Part shown: in pieces, positions 1 through 8,639 of the stretch
Numbering within the stretch: the first letter of the stretch is position 1
How the letters are laid out: the number at the start of each line of letters is the position of its first letter
Source of the DNA: Longimicrobiales bacterium
GTDB lineage: Bacteria > Gemmatimonadota > Gemmatimonadetes > Longimicrobiales > Gaopeijiaceae
Assembly: GCA_029941275.1 (NCBI GenBank)
Contig: JAPYQK010000004.1
Coordinates: 1-34,864 of the forward strand
Reading direction: 5' to 3'
DNA: 34,864 nucleotides
Program-made: the position numbers and the translations under genes
The notes under the pieces: generated by a model
Told to the model about the DNA's origin: nothing
The model's input: the letters and a program-made list of their open reading frames with translations, nothing else
The model's database searches: none

Positions 1-99
1 GCTCTCGGGTCCCGCTTCGATCAAGCTCACAGTGGCCGGATTCGCCTCAGAACCTCGCGGTGCTTGATCCGAGTTCCTGGTGATTCGATATTCACCCGC

Positions 100-1308
100 A
101 TGGAATTCAGCCCAAATATTTCACGGCTACAGCCGTCTGCTACGATTGCGGTCAGTACACTCGCCAAGCGCCTCCGGGCCGAGGGCCGCGACATCATCGA
201 TTTGAGTGCTGGTGAGCCGGATTTTGGCACGCCGGCATGGATCTCCGACGGCGGGATCGAAGGGATACGATCCGGCTCGACGCGGTACACACCCGTGTCG
301 GGCATACCTGAACTGCGAAAAGCGATTGCGGGTTATCTCGAGACCGTCGGGGACCGCGCGGTGGATTGGGAAGGGGTCGTGGTGGCGGCCGGAGCGAAGC
401 AATCTTTGTTCAACGCCGCTTTCGCACTCTTCGGTCCGGGGGACGAGGTACTGATCGGCGCCCCGTACTGGACGAGCTATCCTCAAATGGTCGCTCTGGC
501 TCGGGCGGAGCCGATTCCCGTTGCCGGAGACCCGGACCGGAATTTCGTGCTCACACGAGCGGATCTCGACGCCGCTTGTACGGAACGGACACGCGGGCTG
601 ATTCTGTGCTCTCCCTCCAACCCGACCGGAGCCGTCTATACCCTCGAAGAACTCCGCGAGGTAGCGGAGTGGGCCAAGGAAAAGGACATCGTCCTCATTG
701 CGGACGAGATCTACCGTGAGATCTATTTCGGAGACGACCGGGCGACCGCACCGAGCATTCTCCAGTTACCCGAGGGATCGCTGGGTCCGTACGTGTTGAT
801 CGACGGTGCCTCGAAATGTTTTGCCATGACGGGGTGGCGTATCGGGTTCTCATACAGTGCGGTAGAGATCGCCAAGAAGCTCGGAGCACTGCAGAGCCAT
901 GCTACTTCGAACGCCGCGGCCCCCTCGCAGGCGGCTGCCCTTGCCGCCTACTCGGACCTGGAGCGCGCTGGAGAGGCCAAGCGGGCCATGGCGGCCACGT
1001 TCCATGGTCGACGCGACCGGGCGGTAGGTCTGCTGAAGGAGCTCTTGCCACAGCTTTCCTTCGTGGAGCCCATGGGTGCGTTCTACTTCTTCATTCGGGT
1101 GGATGCGCTTTTCCATGAGGGAGTCTCCGACTCGACGGCTTTGTGTTCGTGGCTGCTCGAAGAAAGCGGCGTGGCTATGGTCCCGGGTGTGGCGTTCGGC
1201 GACGATCGGTTTGTCCGGGTGAGCTTCGCCACGTCCGACGAGTTGATGGAAAGTGCGATCCGGCGGGTGGCGGACGTGGTGGGTAACGTGGCTTCAACGG
1301 CCGGGTGA
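100..1308 (+). CDS. Class I/II pyridoxal-phosphate aminotransferase (aspartate aminotransferase-like)
   Basis: ORF 64..1308; ATG at 100 gives MEFSPNISRLQPSATIAVSTLAKRLRAEGRDIIDLSAGEPDFGTP; contains SPSNPTGAVY and DGASKCFAMTGWRIG (PLP-lysine motif). Confidence 0.93.
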   Translation: MEFSPNISRLQPSATIAVSTLAKRLRAEGRDIIDLSAGEPDFGTPAWISDGGIEGIRSGSTRYTPVSGIPELRKAIAGYLETVGDRAVDWEGVVVAAGAKQSLFNAAFALFGPGDEVLIGAPYWTSYPQMVALARAEPIPVAGDPDRNFVLTRADLDAACTERTRGLILCSPSNPTGAVYTLEELREVAEWAKEKDIVLIADEIYREIYFGDDRATAPSILQLPEGSLGPYVLIDGASKCFAMTGWRIGFSYSAVEIAKKLGALQSHATSNAAAPSQAAALAAYSDLERAGEAKRAMAATFHGRRDRAVGLLKELLPQLSFVEPMGAFYFFIRVDALFHEGVSDSTALCSWLLEESGVAMVPGVAFGDDRFVRVSFATSDELMESAIRRVADVVGNVASTAG

Positions 1309-1382
1309 CATCAAAGGACCTTCGTGCTCGACGAGTAGGGGGTAACCTGGATCGACGGTCTGGATCCACGGACCTCTCAGGC

Positions 1383-2300
1383 CTAGCTCAGGGTGCCACG
1401 CAGTGCCCCGGATAGGCCACTGAGGTAGGACCTCCCGAAGAGGTTGACGTGCACTAAGAGCGGGTAGAGCTGGTACACGTGCCGGCGAACTTCCCGATAT
1501 CCCTTTGCGAGGGGTCGAGTGCGCGCGTAGGCGTCGTAGAACGCTCTGGCGAAACCGCCGAAGAGTTCCGTCATGGCCAGATCGACTTCATGGTGTCCGA
1601 GATACGCGGCAGGGTCGACCAACACCGGCCCGCCGTCAGGTCCTGGGTACACGTTGCCACTCCAGAGATCACCGTGGACGAGAGAGGCCCCCTCCCCCTC
1701 GACTGTGCCGAGCATCGACGGCAGCCTCGACTCGAGGGCGGCCCACTCCTGGTCCACTTCGGCCAGGTATCCGCGGTCGACCGCCAGCTTCAACTGTGGC
1801 TCCAGTCGTGCGACCCACCAGAACTCGGACCAGTCGGCCACCGGTCCATTCGTTTGCGGGAGCGACCCGATGTAGTTGGATCGGTGCCAGCCGTACTGGC
1901 CCTCGCGCGGTTCGTGGAGATCCGCCAGGGCTCTCCCGAGGCGCTCGGAGTAATCTGGGGCCGGGCTTCCTCTCGGCACGTACTCCAGAAGCAACCACGC
2001 TGGATTGCGATCTCCCTCGGAGTGACCGATCACAAGAGGAACCGTCAAATCGGTCGAGTTCCGCAGGGCGCTCAGTCCGTCGGCTTCGGCAGCAAAAACA
2101 TCAGAGAGTGGTTCCGGCGCCCACTTGATGAAAAAATCCTCAGGGAGGTTGGTGGACAGACGGGCGGTCTGGTGGATGCATCCCCCCGTCACCCGTTCGG
2201 CCCCGACGATCTCAACTTGATGAGCTACGTGGTTCGACAACGCTGTTTCAGCGTCCTCTAGAAGTTTGCGCGGTAGCGTGTCCAGGAGGCCAGCCGTCAA
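1383..2300 (-). CDS. Fructosamine kinase family protein
   Basis: 305 aa; TGGCIHQTARL, LVHGDLWSGNVYPGPDGGPVLVDPAAYLGHHEVDLAMTELFGGF are typical of FN3K/YniA-type kinases; ATGA overlap with the upstream gene. Confidence 0.9.
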   Translation of the reverse strand: MTAGLLDTLPRKLLEDAETALSNHVAHQVEIVGAERVTGGCIHQTARLSTNLPEDFFIKWAPEPLSDVFAAEADGLSALRNSTDLTVPLVIGHSEGDRNPAWLLLEYVPRGSPAPDYSERLGRALADLHEPREGQYGWHRSNYIGSLPQTNGPVADWSEFWWVARLEPQLKLAVDRGYLAEVDQEWAALESRLPSMLGTVEGEGASLVHGDLWSGNVYPGPDGGPVLVDPAAYLGHHEVDLAMTELFGGFARAFYDAYARTRPLAKGYREVRRHVYQLYPLLVHVNLFGRSYLSGLSGALRGTLS

Positions 2301-2791
2301 CTCGATAACTCGGCGTGCAAGTGCTCCACGAATGCGGCGCAGGTGCGATCGATCATCTCGAACATCAGATCGAACCCGTCGACGCCCCCGTAGTAAGGGT
2401 CCGGCACGTCGGCATCTCCATCCGCGTCGGGGTCGAAGTCCCTGAATAGGGTGAGCGAGGCCCCCCCGCCTGCCTCCCGCTCCAGATGGCGAAGATCGCG
2501 GAGGTTACTCCGATCCATCGCGAAGATGTAGTCGAACTCGTGGAAGTCCTCGGCCCGGACGCGGCGTGCCCGTCCCCGGAGGGATATTCCATGGCGGTCC
2601 GCAACGTCCGCCGAGCGTGGATCGGCGGGCTCTCCTTGATGCCATGCCCCTGTGCCAGCAGAGTCGACGCGGACTCGGTCGGACAGATCCTCTTCCTCCA
2701 ACAGGTGCGCCAAGACGCCTTCTCCGAGAGGCGAACGGCAGATGTTGCCCAGGCAGACGAAAAGAACCGAGACTTCGTGTTTCGCGGTCAT
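2297..2791 (-). CDS. Low molecular weight protein-tyrosine-phosphatase family protein
   Basis: 164 aa; VLFVCLGNICRSPLGEGV (CX5R P-loop) and VPDPYYGG (DP acid motif). Confidence 0.94.
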   Translation of the reverse strand: MTAKHEVSVLFVCLGNICRSPLGEGVLAHLLEEEDLSDRVRVDSAGTGAWHQGEPADPRSADVADRHGISLRGRARRVRAEDFHEFDYIFAMDRSNLRDLRHLEREAGGGASLTLFRDFDPDADGDADVPDPYYGGVDGFDLMFEMIDRTCAAFVEHLHAELSS

Positions 2792-2939
2792 GGTGTGGAA
2801 TTTTCGGCCGGCCGCCGACCCTTGAAGGTTTGGAATCCTGGGGTGTACCCCTAAACTTATAGGCTAATCAAAAGCCGGTCGCACGCTACGTCACTTCGCT
2901 GCGTGATCCACACCGGCGAGTCCTCATGAGAAGAGCTTA

Positions 2940-4220
2940 GTGGAAGACCAAAAAGAAGCGCTGCCCGAAATTCCTCCAACTTTCGAGGAGTTGGGCGTTT
3001 CGGCCGAGCTACGGGCCGCCGTCGAGGCCATGGGCTGGGAGCAACCGACCCCGATTCAGGTGAAAAGCATCCCGACCGGCCTTGCCGGATCCGACCTGGT
3101 GGGCATCGCCCAGACTGGAACCGGAAAAACCGGCGCTTTCATGCTCCCTGCCCTGGAGAGGATCGAAACGGGTGGGGGCTTGCAGGTTCTGATCTTGTGC
3201 CCGACTCGGGAATTGGCCCAGCAAGTTTGTGATGATACCGAAGAACTCTCCAAAGGGACTCGCATCCGGGCGGCTTCGATCTACGGCGGCGTGTCGTACG
3301 ATCCGCAGCTGAAGGCGCTCAAGGAGGGGTTCGAGGTCATCACCGCAACCCCGGGGCGCTTCCTCGATCATCTCGGCCGTGGCAGGGTCAACTTGAAGAA
3401 CGTCCGCACCTTCGTGCTCGACGAGGCCGACCGGATGCTCGACATGGGCTTTCGCCCTCAAATCGAGGGTGTGCTTCGCGAAGTGCCAAGGGACCGGCAG
3501 ACGATGCTGTTCTCGGCTACCATGCCCCACGGAGTGCATGATCTGGCTTCCCGGATCACAAAGGATGCCGTATGGGTCCAGGCCGCTCCGTCGGGCACCA
3601 AGGCCGAGGGGATCACCGAACTCGTTTATTCGGTCAAGCCCGAGATGAAGCCCGATCTGTTGATCCGCTTGCTGGAGGACCCCGCGTGGGAGCAGGTGCT
3701 CATCTTCACCCGTACCAAGGCTGGGGCGGATGCTCTCAAGACCCGGCTTGATCGAGAGGGCATCAAAACGGAGGCCATGCACTCGAACCTACGGATGGCG
3801 CACAGGACGAGGGCGTTGGAGCGGTTCGCCCAGAAGAAGGTTCGGGTTTTGGTGGCCACCGACATCGCGCAGCGAGGCCTGGACGTGGAAGGGATCTCGC
3901 ACGTCGTCAACTACGATGTGCCGAAGGATCCGGAGGACTACACCCACCGTATCGGTCGGACAGCCCGCGCTGGTGCCGTCGGGACGGCGGTGACGTTCTT
4001 AGCCGCAGCCGACCTCGGAGCGTTCAAGACGCTGATGTACCACATCGAGAGAGATCTAGAGCGTATCCACCTTCCTGAATTCGACTACGCCGGCACACCT
4101 CAGGCCGTGTCGGGCGCCTCTCCGACTAGGGGGCGGCACTCGCGGTCACCAACCGGCATGGGCTCTCGGGATGTCGATGACCTGACCGAAGAAGAGTTGG
4201 CCGACCTCCTCAAGTATTAG
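2940..4220 (+). CDS. DEAD/DEAH-box ATP-dependent RNA helicase
   Basis: GTG start at 2940; AQTGTGKT, PTRELA, DEADRMLDMGF, SAT, HRIGRTARAG motifs. Confidence 0.95.
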   Translation: MEDQKEALPEIPPTFEELGVSAELRAAVEAMGWEQPTPIQVKSIPTGLAGSDLVGIAQTGTGKTGAFMLPALERIETGGGLQVLILCPTRELAQQVCDDTEELSKGTRIRAASIYGGVSYDPQLKALKEGFEVITATPGRFLDHLGRGRVNLKNVRTFVLDEADRMLDMGFRPQIEGVLREVPRDRQTMLFSATMPHGVHDLASRITKDAVWVQAAPSGTKAEGITELVYSVKPEMKPDLLIRLLEDPAWEQVLIFTRTKAGADALKTRLDREGIKTEAMHSNLRMAHRTRALERFAQKKVRVLVATDIAQRGLDVEGISHVVNYDVPKDPEDYTHRIGRTARAGAVGTAVTFLAAADLGAFKTLMYHIERDLERIHLPEFDYAGTPQAVSGASPTRGRHSRSPTGMGSRDVDDLTEEELADLLKY

Positions 4221-4289
4221 AGGGCAGTGGAAGAAGTGCCCCGGGTCGGCCATCCAGTCCGGCGCGATTACCCGAAGCCATGACTCGAG

Positions 4290-4697
4290 ATGATTCTTCG
4301 TCGATACGGTACGACCGTTCAGAGTGTAGAAACGAACTTCGACTCCAAGGCCTTCACGGAGATCGGATTCAGGCGAGATCACGCGTATTCGAGCGCCGTG
4401 GACGACTTCTTGGCTGGTCACACAAGGGTCTCGGAGCATCTCTTGGAGGCCGCGTCCGAGGGGGATGTGCAGGACGCCGTGGAGTCGGACATGCTCCAAC
4501 TCCTGCTGGAACAGCTTCAGAAGATCGATCGGGAATTGGCTGAGAATGAATTCGTCCTCGTCGAGAGCGAGCAAGGCCAAGACTACCCGAAGACACGCAC
4601 ACGGCAAAAGAACGTCGTCGTGGAGGGAGAAAACCGCCTCTACTTCTATTCCAGCGTTTCGCCCCCGTTGAAGGTGGCTGTGTTCAGATCCAGCTAA
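4290..4697 (+). CDS. Hypothetical protein
   Basis: 135 aa ORF with plausible composition (MILRRYGTTVQSVETNFDSKAFTEIGF...YPKTRTRQKNVVVEGENRLYFYSS); same strand as the helicase and followed by a strong terminator. Confidence 0.65.
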   Translation: MILRRYGTTVQSVETNFDSKAFTEIGFRRDHAYSSAVDDFLAGHTRVSEHLLEAASEGDVQDAVESDMLQLLLEQLQKIDRELAENEFVLVESEQGQDYPKTRTRQKNVVVEGENRLYFYSSVSPPLKVAVFRSS

Positions 4698-4910
4698 ACG
4701 CTGCGCCGCGCTTCCTGCCGAGCCACGAACGCAACGGGGTTCTTAGACGGCGGGCAACCTTTTGAACCCATTGGACGTCCAAGTCCGTAGAGATGGTGGG
4801 AGGTTGGGATGGGTGTGGATCTCGAAAGCGTTGGGGCACTCGTTGGGCAACTTTCGGTGCGGTGCGGGATGGGTGGTGAGGATGTGAGGTAGCGTCAATG
4901 GCTCCGGCGT

Positions 4911-5986
4911 CTAGGCCCGGTCGACTCGTTGAGTCGGCCGGGCCTCGTTTTTTGGTAGATCGGCCTCGACTACGGCGGGGGATCCTCGTTGCCGCGTGCT
5001 TGCGTTTCCGGTTCTGCGGCGGCTACACCGGTTCGGGGCGAGCTCGGTTTCGGGCGTGGTTCCCCGAGGAGGTCCACACACGCGGCTTCGCCCGTCGACT
5101 TTGGCTTGCAAGAGGGCCTTGTCCGCGTGCGCGAAGAGTGCGCTCGCTGACGTTCCATTGACTGGACAGCAAGCGAAGGCCGCCGACATGGTGACCTTCA
5201 TTTCGAAGTCGAGTGGCGGACGCGCCTCCGCCACGATGTCGACGAGCCGCTGCGCCACATGGTGCGCGACCTCCATGTTGGTGGCCGGCGCAAGAATTGC
5301 GAATTCCTCACCGCCGATCCGGAAGGGCGTGTCGGGTGACCGAGTATGCTCGGTAAGAGGGCGTCCCACCCAGTGAAGGACGACGTCTCCCGTGTTGTGC
5401 CCGTACGTGTCGTTGATGGTCTTGAAGTGGTCCAGGTCGGTCAGAATGAGTGAGAGGTGCTCGGAATATCGGAGGGAGCGTTCCACCTCTTCTCTGAGAC
5501 GTTCCTCGTAGGCACGCCGGTTCAGAATACCTGTGAGGACGTCGCGCATTGCGGTATCGCTCAAATCCCGGATGAGCTCCTCGGAGCGCCCGATCCGGAG
5601 AGACAGGTTCTCGATGATCTGAACCCCAACGGAGGGCATCCGGGTGACCAGTTCGCCAAAAAAACCTGTTGCTCGAGCATGAGCACACGGGTCTCCTCGG
5701 TGGCTTCGATCCTTGCTTCACGCGGTTCGCCGTTGAGTACGGCCGTGTCTCCAAAGCACTCTCCCGGACCGAGCACGATGGGCGCCAGGTCGGTACCCGA
5801 CTCCGGCTCGACGATTCTGACGTGGCCGTCGAGCACCACGAAGAGCGGACTACCGGTCTCCAGTTCTACGATGGTGTCGCCTGCGGCGAATGATACGATT
5901 CGTGTGTAGGCCGCCAGCTCGGTGAGAGCGGTGGGCGTCAGTCCCACCAGGAATGGGACGCCACTCAGGCCTTGGACGACGTCCAT
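4911..5986 (-). CDS. Cyclic-nucleotide-binding domain plus GGDEF diguanylate cyclase, split across two frames at an A7/T7 run (5658-5664)
   Basis: ORF 5561..5986 encodes the cNMP-binding part (...GPGECFGDTAVLNGEPREARIEATEETRVLMLEQQVFL); ORF 4911..5639 encodes MPSVGVQIIENLSLRIG...DVLTGILNRRAYEERL...FRIGGEEFAIL. Joining by -1 at GTTTTTTTGGC gives QQVF[L/F]GELVTRMPSVGVQIIENLS. Confidence 0.75.
4913..4953 (+). terminator. Rho-independent terminator
   Basis: AGGCCCGGTCGACTC-GTT-GAGTCGGCCGGGCCT, 15-bp stem with one T-G pair, followed by CGTTTTTT. Confidence 0.85.
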
Positions 5987-6053
5987 TACGCGGGCGTCCC
6001 GGCCTTCAAAACCGACCGGACGTTCTGTCGGTTCTGGCGCTGTCGAACGTTAC

Positions 6054-7037
6054 TCACAGTGCCAAGGCGGCGGGGTATCCGCCCGTGTGCCAGAGAACCA
6101 TACGATCACCCGATGGTATGCGCTCCCGTCGCGCCCAGTCCAGCATGGCGGCGGCGGTCTTGGCCGTGTAAGCTGGATCGAGTAACACACCTTCGGTACG
6201 GGCGAGTAGGATCGTCGCCGCTTCGGATGCGTCGGAATGGACCCCGTACGCGGGTCCGACGTAGTCGTCTGTGGGGTGGAGCAGACCTGGTAAAAGCGGC
6301 GTGCAGGCTCCGAGAAGCGCGCCCGCGCCGTCCACGAGGCCCTCCGTAGACTCCAGGATTTCGGCCTGGGTAATGTCGGCGCTCACGCCGACCAACTTCA
6401 CGTCTTTGCGCTGCAAAAGCGTAAACCCCAGGGCCAACCCGGCGTATGTGCCACACGAAGAGGCTGAAACGAAGATCCAAGTCTCCCCTGCGTGGGGGTG
6501 GTCGTGGAGCTGCACGTGGATCTCCACGGCGGCTCGTACATATCCCAACGTCCCCAAAGGCGTCGACGCTCCCAGCGGGATAACGACCGCCAACCCCCCT
6601 TCGCTTTCGATCTCCGCCGCTACGTCCGCCATTGCCGAGTCGCGCTCCTTTGCCAAGGCGACGGGCCGGATCTCAGCCCCAAAGAGCCGGTGGAGGTAAG
6701 CGTTTCCCGTGTAGGGCGGCTCCGTGTCGCCATTTACCACGAGGACACACTTCAACCCGAGGCGCGCGGCCGCCGCCGCGGTGAGGCGGGCGTGGTTGGA
6801 CTGGGGGCCGCCGCAGGTGATCACATGGGTGGCCCCTTCCACGCGGTCGGGCGCCAGTTCGAACTCGAGTTTCCTCGCCTTGTTTCCGCCTAACCCGAAG
6901 CCTGATTCAGCGTCCATCTTGAGGAGGACGTCCGCGGGAGCCCGGCCCATCGCATTCGCCAGATTCGTTGCCCCGATCAAGGGAGTCGGTTCGCGTACGA
7001 AAGAAGCGCGGGGCCACTCTTCGAGCCTGGTGAGCAC
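6054..7037 (-). CDS. Pyridoxal-phosphate-dependent D-cysteine desulfhydrase / ACC deaminase family protein
   Basis: GTG start at 7037 gives MLTRLEEWPRASFVREPTPLIGATNLANAMGRAPADVLLKMDAESGFGLGGNKARKLEFELAP; the GGNKARKL PLP-lysine motif and CGGPQSNHAR are characteristic. Confidence 0.9.
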   Translation of the reverse strand: MLTRLEEWPRASFVREPTPLIGATNLANAMGRAPADVLLKMDAESGFGLGGNKARKLEFELAPDRVEGATHVITCGGPQSNHARLTAAAAARLGLKCVLVVNGDTEPPYTGNAYLHRLFGAEIRPVALAKERDSAMADVAAEIESEGGLAVVIPLGASTPLGTLGYVRAAVEIHVQLHDHPHAGETWIFVSASSCGTYAGLALGFTLLQRKDVKLVGVSADITQAEILESTEGLVDGAGALLGACTPLLPGLLHPTDDYVGPAYGVHSDASEAATILLARTEGVLLDPAYTAKTAAAMLDWARRERIPSGDRMVLWHTGGYPAALAL

Positions 7038-7050
7038 TGCGCCCGAGGCC

Positions 7051-7734
7051 TTAGCTGTCTTGAGCCGGAACGACGAAGATTCCATCGGCGAGATCGGAAC
7101 TGATGACCTCCGCCCGACTCCCGATCGAGAGTGTCGTGGGGCCATCGAAAGGGGCTCTTTCCTGCACTGTGATCCGAGCGCCGGGCACCAACCCCAGAGT
7201 CTCGAGATGGCGAAGACGATCGGGATCTTCATCCTGAACGGAGCGGATCTCGACGGAGACACCTGGGTCGACTTCGTTGAGCGTAACGAACTCCGCGGCC
7301 TCGATTTTGCCGGACGGAGTCGGGATGGGCGCGCCGTGAGGATCGTGACTGGGGTGCTCGAGAATAGCGGCCATCCGATCGATCAGCGCGTCGGAGGCAG
7401 CGTGCTCCAATCGTTCGGCTTCTTGATGGACTTCCTCCCACGAGAATCCGAGATGTGTGTGCAGGTAGGTCTCGAGAATCCGGTGCCTCCGGATGATCTT
7501 GAGTGCTTGGCGCGACCCGGCTTCGGTGAGTCGTACCCCGCGGTACCGCGCGTGCTCGAGATACCCATTCTCAGCCAGTCGCTTTACCATGCCGGTGACC
7601 GAAGCCGGCTGGACGGCGAGACTCTCCGCCAACGCGCTTGTTGACGCGGAGTCCTTCCTTTCAGTCAGAGCGTATACCGCTTTCAGGTAATCTTCGACCG
7701 AACGTGAAAGGGGCGCTTGGGGGCTGTCGTCCAT
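7051..7734 (-). CDS. DtxR/MntR-family metal-dependent transcriptional regulator
   Basis: MDDSPQAPLSRSVEDYLKAVYALTERKDSASTSALAESLAVQPASVTGMVKRLAENGYLEHARYRGVRLTEAG (N-terminal HTH), HASDALIDRM metal-binding region and C-terminal FeoA/SH3-like part; ORF runs to 7857 but ATG 7734 fits the family N-terminus. Confidence 0.9.
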   Translation of the reverse strand: MDDSPQAPLSRSVEDYLKAVYALTERKDSASTSALAESLAVQPASVTGMVKRLAENGYLEHARYRGVRLTEAGSRQALKIIRRHRILETYLHTHLGFSWEEVHQEAERLEHAASDALIDRMAAILEHPSHDPHGAPIPTPSGKIEAAEFVTLNEVDPGVSVEIRSVQDEDPDRLRHLETLGLVPGARITVQERAPFDGPTTLSIGSRAEVISSDLADGIFVVPAQDS

Positions 7735-7746
7735 GTGTAAACATGG
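7731..7746. promoter_or_regulatory. Perfect 6-bp-arm inverted repeat overlapping the DtxR-family start codon; possible autoregulatory operator
   Basis: CCATGT-GTAA-ACATGG read directly at 7731-7746. Confidence 0.35.
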
Positions 7747-7842
7747 GTCCGCCAACGCGACGTGGAAAGTCTGATCTTCTGCACCGAACTGCACAGGAAT
7801 TGCTGATTCGCGTGCAGGGTCGAGAATGGGTATCATGGGGCC

Positions 7843-8256
7843 ATGAATTACGAGCAAGTTACCGAGGGAATTCGCGTATCGGTCCGCCCGAGCTTCTCTC
7901 TACCGTACTCGGTGCCGAAGGACGGCAAATTCGTTTTCACTTATTCGATCCAGATGGAAAATCAGAGTGAAGAGACGGCCAAGCTTCTGTTCCGGCACTG
8001 GCACATTCACGATAGTGAAGGCGATGATTCGGAAGTGGACGGTGAGGGGGTGGTTGGGGAACAACCCACCTTGGCTCCTGGAAAGTCTCACTCGTACGAA
8101 AGTTTTTGTGTCCTACAGTCGCCTGTAGGCTTCATGGAGGGGTATTACACCTTCATCCGTCCCACAGGGGAGGAATTCCACGTCTCCGTCCCCAGGTTCG
8201 ATCTCCAAGCCCCCTGGACTGTCGGGGGCCCCGCAGAGTCGGACGCGATCAACTGA
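7843..8256 (+). CDS. apaG: ApaG-domain protein (Co2+/Mg2+ efflux-associated)
   Basis: VRPSFSLPYSVPKDGKFVFTYSIQMENQSEETAKLLFRHWHIHDSEG...PTLAPGKSHSYESFCVLQSPVGFMEGYYTF. Confidence 0.93.
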   Translation: MNYEQVTEGIRVSVRPSFSLPYSVPKDGKFVFTYSIQMENQSEETAKLLFRHWHIHDSEGDDSEVDGEGVVGEQPTLAPGKSHSYESFCVLQSPVGFMEGYYTFIRPTGEEFHVSVPRFDLQAPWTVGGPAESDAIN

Positions 8257-8389
8257 AGCGTCCACGACACCACACCATCAGCGGTTGGGGAGCGTTGGAG
8301 TAACGGCTGCATACCGCTAATTTTCTTACAGTTTCAGGTCTTGTACGCCGTTGCCGTACAGGCGTAACCGTTGTGCGGGGAGGTTGCAG

Positions 8390-8575
8390 TTGTCCGATTC
8401 AGTCGCAGTCGACGCCAAACGTATTCTCTTGCGTTATGGCGCCCCTATCAACGTCCTGGACGAGGTCTCGGACGAAGACCGTATTGCTTTGGCTCGAGCT
8501 ATAGCCAAGACTACTCTTGCCGAGCGCGAGACGCGGCTCAAAGAGCTTCTTGCCGAGCGAGGGCACGGCTCCTAG
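8390..8575 (+). CDS. Small hypothetical protein (about 61 aa)
   Basis: TTG at 8390 preceded by GGGGAGG; LSDSVAVDAKRILLRYGAPINVLDEVSDEDRIALARAIAKTTLAERETRLKELLAERGHGS; predicted helical composition. Confidence 0.5.
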   Translation: MSDSVAVDAKRILLRYGAPINVLDEVSDEDRIALARAIAKTTLAERETRLKELLAERGHGS

Positions 8576-8639
8576 GGCAGGCGCCGTTCACATCCTCCAC
8601 GGTCAAGTTCCGGACGCTCTGCTCGTACTCGGCGTCCCC

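Noticed and set aside
1479-2261. Long plus-strand ORF (260 aa) opposite the fructosamine kinase
   Set aside because: Antisense shadow of a well-supported CDS; composition is not protein-like and no motif is recognisable.
3009-3782. 257-aa minus-strand ORF inside the DEAD-box helicase
   Set aside because: Antisense shadow of a high-confidence CDS, common in high-GC DNA.
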